A stretch of 9,446 nucleotides of DNA, from contig PXDP01000201.1 of NCBI GenBank assembly GCA_003565035.1, positions 1 through 9,446 on the forward strand, written 5' to 3'. Each line of letters begins with the position of its first letter. The stretch's first letter is position 1. This document shows, piece by piece, positions 6,975 through 9,446 of this stretch. The notes beneath the pieces were generated by a model, which was not told the origin of the DNA, made no database searches, and was given only the letters and a program-made list of their open reading frames with translations. Origin of the DNA: PVC group bacterium. GTDB lineage: Bacteria > Verrucomicrobiota > Kiritimatiellia > SS1-B-03-39 > UBA6053. The position numbers and the translations under genes are program-made.

Positions 6975-8462
6975 ATGGCCACGGCAAAAAAATCATCGAA
7001 AGCGGGACATGCGGACCACACCCAGGATGCGAAAGAAAAGGGCCTTCCCGGTGTTTTTTCGCGGAAGATCAAGGTGGCGTTCATGGGCGCGGGCAGTTTT
7101 TTCACTCCGCGGGTGCTCAATGATATTCTGAAGACGCCGGGGCAGGCGGGTGGCACGTTTGCGCTGGTGGATATTGATGAACGGCGGCTGAAACTGACCA
7201 CGAAGATCGTTCGGAAACTGGTCAAAGGCACGGCATGGAAGGTGGTGGCATCGGCAGACCGGCGGAAGGTGCTGAAGGGGAGTGATTATGTGATCAACTG
7301 CATTGAGGTGAGCGGGGCGGCCTGCGTGGAGATGGACAATGATATTCCGCTGAAGTACGGGGTGGATCAGTGCATCGGCGACACGATTGGACCGGGCGGA
7401 CTGTTCAAGGCGCTGCGGACGATTCCGGCGTGGCTGGAGATCCTGAAGGACTGCGAGGAGCTGTGCCCGCAGGCGCTGGTGCTGAATTATACGAATCCGA
7501 TGTCGATGCTGTGCACGGCGGCGGGGCGGGCGAGTTCGATGGAGGTGATCGGCCTGTGTCACAGTGTGCAGGGGACGAGCAATCTGCTGGCCCGCTATGC
7601 GGGAGTCGCTTATGAGGAGCTGGAATGGGAATGCGCGGGGATCAACCACCTGGCCTGGTTCACCACACTGGCCCACAAAGGGAAAGATCTGTATCCGAAG
7701 CTGAAAAAAGATTTTGCGGCACAGATCCGGAAGTCGCTGGCAGAAGTCGAGGCAGGGTCGGTGGATCCGGAGTGGCTGTCTGCCTGGTCGGGTCCGCAGC
7801 CGGAGGGTATGCCGGAGCATCATCACGATTTGATCCGCAAAGACATGTGTTTGAACTTCGGGGCGTTCATCACCGAGAGTTCCGGGCATCTGTCCGAATA
7901 TCTGCCCTATTACCGGAAATCGGAGGCGGGGCGGAAGCTGCTGCGCTGCGGATACGACGGGGGCTCGCGCTTTTATGCCACGAATTGGCCGGACTGGCGC
8001 AAACATCAGGATGATCAGCGCACGGCGATTCTTAAAGGAGAGAAGGCGATGGATTGGGAGCGGAGCTGGGAATATGCCTCCTGGATTATTGAGGCGCGCG
8101 AGAAAAACACGCCCTACCGGATTCACGGAAATGTGATGAACCAGCCCCGTGCCGGGTCGGGACTGCTGATCAGCAACCTGCCTGCCGATCAGTCGGTGGA
8201 AGTGGCCTGTCTGGTGGACGGGAACGGAGTGCATCCCACCCGCTACGGCGCGCTGCCGGCGCAGATGGCTGGGCTGTGCGCCTCGAATCTGGCCATGTTC
8301 GGTCTGGCGGCGGATGCGGCGATCCACCGGAGCATCGAAACGGCGGTGCATGCGCTCATGCTCGACCCGCTCACCGCCGCCGTTTGCACCCCGACCCAGA
8401 TCCGGGAAATGGCATTGGAGATGTTCGAGGCGCAAAAGGCGTTTTTGCCGGACTATCAATAA
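6975..8462 (+). CDS. GH4 family NAD-dependent alpha-galactosidase-like glycosidase
   Basis: This is a 495-residue cytoplasmic enzyme. GH4 enzymes use NAD+ and a divalent metal to oxidise C3 of the sugar, then eliminate the aglycone. Visible motifs are the Rossmann loop KVAFMGAGSFFTPRVL (GAGS at 38-41), DIDERRL after the second strand (66-72), IGDTIGPGG (134-142), NYTNPMS (171-177), the metal-binding Cys195-His196 in GLCHSVQGT, and GINHLAWF (His225). The later blocks ESSGHLSEYLPYY and VEVACLVDGNGVHPTRYGALP also match the MelA-type branch. CHSVQGT rather than CHGx-type motifs favours alpha-galactosidase over alpha-glucosidase; alpha-galacturonidase is not excluded. An unusual Lys-rich leader of about 30 residues (MATAKKSSKAGHADHTQD...) precedes the Rossmann core, whereas GH4 proteins usually begin almost directly at the nucleotide loop. 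No transporter is visible nearby. Control by the divergent AraC-family gene is likely. Confidence 0.92.
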   Translation: MATAKKSSKAGHADHTQDAKEKGLPGVFSRKIKVAFMGAGSFFTPRVLNDILKTPGQAGGTFALVDIDERRLKLTTKIVRKLVKGTAWKVVASADRRKVLKGSDYVINCIEVSGAACVEMDNDIPLKYGVDQCIGDTIGPGGLFKALRTIPAWLEILKDCEELCPQALVLNYTNPMSMLCTAAGRASSMEVIGLCHSVQGTSNLLARYAGVAYEELEWECAGINHLAWFTTLAHKGKDLYPKLKKDFAAQIRKSLAEVEAGSVDPEWLSAWSGPQPEGMPEHHHDLIRKDMCLNFGAFITESSGHLSEYLPYYRKSEAGRKLLRCGYDGGSRFYATNWPDWRKHQDDQRTAILKGEKAMDWERSWEYASWIIEAREKNTPYRIHGNVMNQPRAGSGLLISNLPADQSVEVACLVDGNGVHPTRYGALPAQMAGLCASNLAMFGLAADAAIHRSIETAVHALMLDPLTAAVCTPTQIREMALEMFEAQKAFLPDYQ

Positions 8463-8465
8463 GCG

Positions 8466-8495
8466 CCTCCGCCAAGGAGGTTCGGGTTGAACTCC
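8466..8495 (+). other. Overlapping alternative hairpins just after the GH4 stop
   Basis: CCTCC (8466-8470) can pair with GGAGG (8476-8480), while GGAGGTTC (8476-8483) can instead pair with GAACTCC (8489-8495) through one bulge. The two hairpins share the GGAGG and cannot form together. No T tract follows, so this is not a standard terminator; 3'-end stabilisation of the GH4 message is possible. Confidence 0.3.
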
Positions 8496-8522
8496 GCTGC
8501 GGTCATTGCGCCTGATGCAGGG

Positions 8523-8619
8523 CAACGGATAGCTCCGCCGGACAACGGATGCCTATCCGCAGATTATGCATCCTCATGCATCGCTTTCCCTATCCGTTGT
8601 CCGGCGCAGCGATCCGTTG
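8523..8619. repeat. Long inverted repeat with four CAACGGAT octamers
   Basis: Arms 8523-8550 and 8592-8619 (28 bases each) are reverse complements with two mismatches, around a 41-base centre. Each arm begins and ends with the octamer CAACGGAT (8523, 8543; inverted as ATCCGTTG at 8592, 8612), spaced 20 bases apart. The centre also holds ATGCATC twice (8566, 8576). The unit can fold into a long hairpin or cruciform. It may be a small mobile-element-like repeat or the 3' end structure of the GH4 transcript. No target-site duplication was recognised. Confidence 0.75.
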
Positions 8620-8769
8620 GGTATTCACCAATTCCGGGATGCGCCCTATGGCGGTCTCATCCGGCATGATGTAGGAATCATAACAGGCAATCTTAGCTGT
8701 GCAAATATATTTTTGTATTGTAAAATGGAGGGGTTCTTTGGAAAGCGGTTGTTTCTTCGGAGTCTTTGT
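8620..8769. other. Non-coding stretch between inverted repeat and gene remnant
   Basis: No supported gene. The A/T-rich part at 8690-8727, in contrast to the GC-rich surroundings, could be the relic promoter region of the DUF5131 fragment that follows. An in-frame ATG at 8725 would add 15 residues to that fragment but has no family resemblance. Confidence 0.3.
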
Positions 8770-8842
8770 ATGGGTCAGAACAGCAAAATCGAATGGACGC
8801 ATCAACCCTTCAATCTCTGGTGGGGTTGTGTGAAGGTGAGTA
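8770..8842 (+). pseudogene. DUF5131 (phage Gp37/Gp68-like) gene, N-terminal remnant
   Basis: From the ATG at 8770 the translation reads MGQNS then KIEWTHQPFNLWWGCVKVS, which matches the N-terminus of DUF5131 proteins (pattern KIEWT...FNPWWGCxKVSPGCxxCYA). At the codon where the family continues with P-G-C and its Cys-rich motif, the sequence changes to AATGCCG and then the palindrome pair. The rest of the gene, normally more than 200 residues, is missing. The frame stays open by chance to 9012, but the residues after KVS are translated repeat. The fragment is repeated at 9268 onward, so the remnant itself has been duplicated. Function is lost. Confidence 0.7.
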
Positions 8843-8959
8843 ATGCCGTTTTCCGACGATCGGAAAAGCCCTGGCATCGTTTTCCGATGATCGGAACGGG
8901 CGGGTTACGGTGCAGTTCGGGGTGTCGATTGCGGCGGAGTGGACGAGAGCGCGAATCTC
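8781..8959 (+). repeat. Chimeric repeat, copy 1 (gene remnant plus palindrome pair)
   Basis: This 179-base segment recurs at 9268-9446 with six substitutions and no gaps. It spans the DUF5131 fragment from its fourth codon (CAG of CAGCAAAAT), the palindrome pair and about 60 bases after it. The differences fall in the gene fragment and 3' flank; both palindromes are identical between copies. Confidence 0.95.
8849..8896. repeat. Palindrome pair, second instance
   Basis: TTTTCCGACGATCGGAAAA (8849-8867) and TTTTCCGATGATCGGAA (8880-8896) are separated by the 12-base spacer GCCCTGGCATCG, giving the same 31-base period as the pair after trpD. The first has 8-base arms around CGA; the second has lost the last two A bases. 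It begins within six bases of the point where the DUF5131 homology stops. Confidence 0.85.
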
Positions 8960-9233
8960 CGTATTCACCGGGGCAAGGGGGAACGAAAAGAAAGGAAGGA
9001 AGAGAACGTTGAACATCGAACGTCCAACTTCGAACGTTGAAGGGACGGTAGTAGTGCCGGGGCGGAGGGGGAAAGGAGCGCCGATCACCGCATCGGCTGA
9101 GGGCGGACGATGTCCGTCTGCGGGCCGGGTTGCTTGTCGAAAAAGGGTATCGCGGGCTGAAGGTCCGCACAAATCACCAAAGGGTTAAATCGCATGAAAA
9201 TTCAAGATTTCGCCTTAAAATGTTAAAATTCAC
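8960..9233. other. Unique DNA between the two chimeric repeats, no intact gene
   Basis: No gene could be supported. It holds a purine-rich segment (8970-9003), the AACWTCGAACGT tandem repeat, and an open stretch ending in TGA at 9238-9240 that includes LLVEKGYRGLKVR (about 9133-9171). That peptide looks protein-like but was not recognised and has no start codon. A relic of a deleted gene or mobile element is possible. Confidence 0.35.
9004..9042. repeat. Short tandem AACWTCGAACGT repeat
   Basis: AACATCGAACGT (9012-9023) and AACTTCGAACGT (9026-9037) are 14 bases apart, preceded by the related AACGTTG and followed by TTGAA. The translated look (LNIERPTSNVE) is familiar from dispersed intergenic repeats of PVC genomes. 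No coding role is supported. Confidence 0.6.
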
Positions 9234-9267
9234 GGGCTGACCCCTTGGCCGGGCTGACCCCTTGGCC
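9234..9267. repeat. 17-bp tandem duplication at a repeat junction
   Basis: GGGCTGACCCCTTGGCC occurs twice head to tail (9234-9250 and 9251-9267), perfect in both copies. The second chimeric repeat starts at the very next base, 9268. Each unit contains partially self-complementary GGG...CCC and GGCC. This looks like a recombination or insertion scar. Similar GGGCTGACCCC strings are often found near REP-associated transposase elements, but no transposase is present here. Confidence 0.7.
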
Positions 9268-9446
9268 CAGCAAAATTGAATGGACGCATCAACCCTTCAA
9301 TCCCTGGTGGGGTTGTGTGAAGGTGAGCAAGGCCGTTTTCCGACGATCGGAAAAGCCCTGGCATCGTTTTCCGATGATCGGAACGGGCGGGTTACGGTGT
9401 AGTTCGGGGTGTCGATTGCGGCGGAGTGGACGGGAGCGCGAATCTC
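9268..9446 (+). repeat. Chimeric repeat, copy 2, cut by window edge
   Basis: This is the second copy of the 8781-8959 unit, offset by exactly 487 bases. It encodes SKIEWTHQPFNPWWGCVKVS without an ATG start, since the upstream MGQN codons are replaced by the 17-bp tandem. Its FNPWWGC is closer to the DUF5131 consensus than copy 1 (FNLWWGC), so copy 2 may retain the older sequence. The 3' limit lies outside the window. Confidence 0.95.
9336..9383. repeat. Palindrome pair, third instance
   Basis: TTTTCCGACGATCGGAAAA (9336-9354) and TTTTCCGATGATCGGAA (9367-9383), 12-base spacer, 31-base period, identical to the second instance. It is embedded in chimeric repeat copy 2. Confidence 0.9.

Noticed and set aside
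6993..8525. A 510-codon open frame antisense to the GH4 gene.
   Set aside because: Arg/His/Pro-rich shadow of a gene with strong codon bias; the plus frame holds all GH4 motifs.
8487..8669. A 60-codon frame starting at TTG with a perfect AAGGAGG six bases upstream.
   Set aside because: Most of it is translated inverted-repeat DNA, the opposite strand is equally open, and the AAGGAGG is part of a hairpin. No family resemblance.
8849..9383. A CRISPR-like array suggested by repeated short palindromes.
   Set aside because: The palindromes come only in pairs with a 12-base spacer, spacers in two pairs are identical, and no cas genes are present.

Overview
The window looks like chromosomal DNA of a bacterium from the PVC superphylum (Verrucomicrobiota, Kiritimatiellota or Lentisphaerota). 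The evidence is a PEP-CTERM sorting tail, choice-of-anchor M surface proteins, a pseudopilin with the truncated H-X9-DG type C-terminus, a long fused membrane/spermidine-synthase protein, and intergenic DNA rich in short palindromes. No species can be named from the sequence alone. There are no tRNA, rRNA or CRISPR features.

Layout. 1-746 (+) is the 3' three quarters of trpD, followed by a GC-rich hairpin and a pair of 19-bp palindromes. 846-2820 (-) holds two overlapping genes for secreted or surface proteins: the upstream one has a PEP-CTERM tail, the downstream one is a choice-of-anchor M protein without a tail. 2907-5975 (-) holds two tightly spaced genes, a type II-like pseudopilin followed by a 766-residue membrane protein with a C-terminal spermidine-synthase-like domain. 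An operator-like motif (20 of 22 bases identical) lies just upstream of both minus-strand units and suggests a common regulator. 6055-6852 (-) is an AraC-family regulator, divergent from a GH4 alpha-galactosidase-like gene at 6975-8462 (+). The intergenic region carries two 13-base direct repeats 21 bp apart, the geometry expected for AraC-type half-sites, so this is probably a sugar-responsive regulator/glycosidase pair.

8463-9446 has no intact gene and is a patchwork of repeats: a near-perfect 28-bp inverted repeat, two copies (487 bp apart, about 97% identical) of a chimeric unit in which the first ~20 codons of a DUF5131 (phage Gp37/Gp68-like) gene run straight into a palindrome pair, a short tandem AACWTCGAACGT repeat, and a 17-bp tandem duplication exactly at the edge of the second copy. 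The palindrome pair is the same family as the one after trpD, and all three pairs have the same 31-bp period.

Functionally the window combines an amino-acid biosynthesis gene end, a cell-surface/secretion block under apparent shared control, a carbohydrate-utilisation pair, and a repeat-rich decayed segment. The most interesting parts are the repeat architecture and the shared operator.
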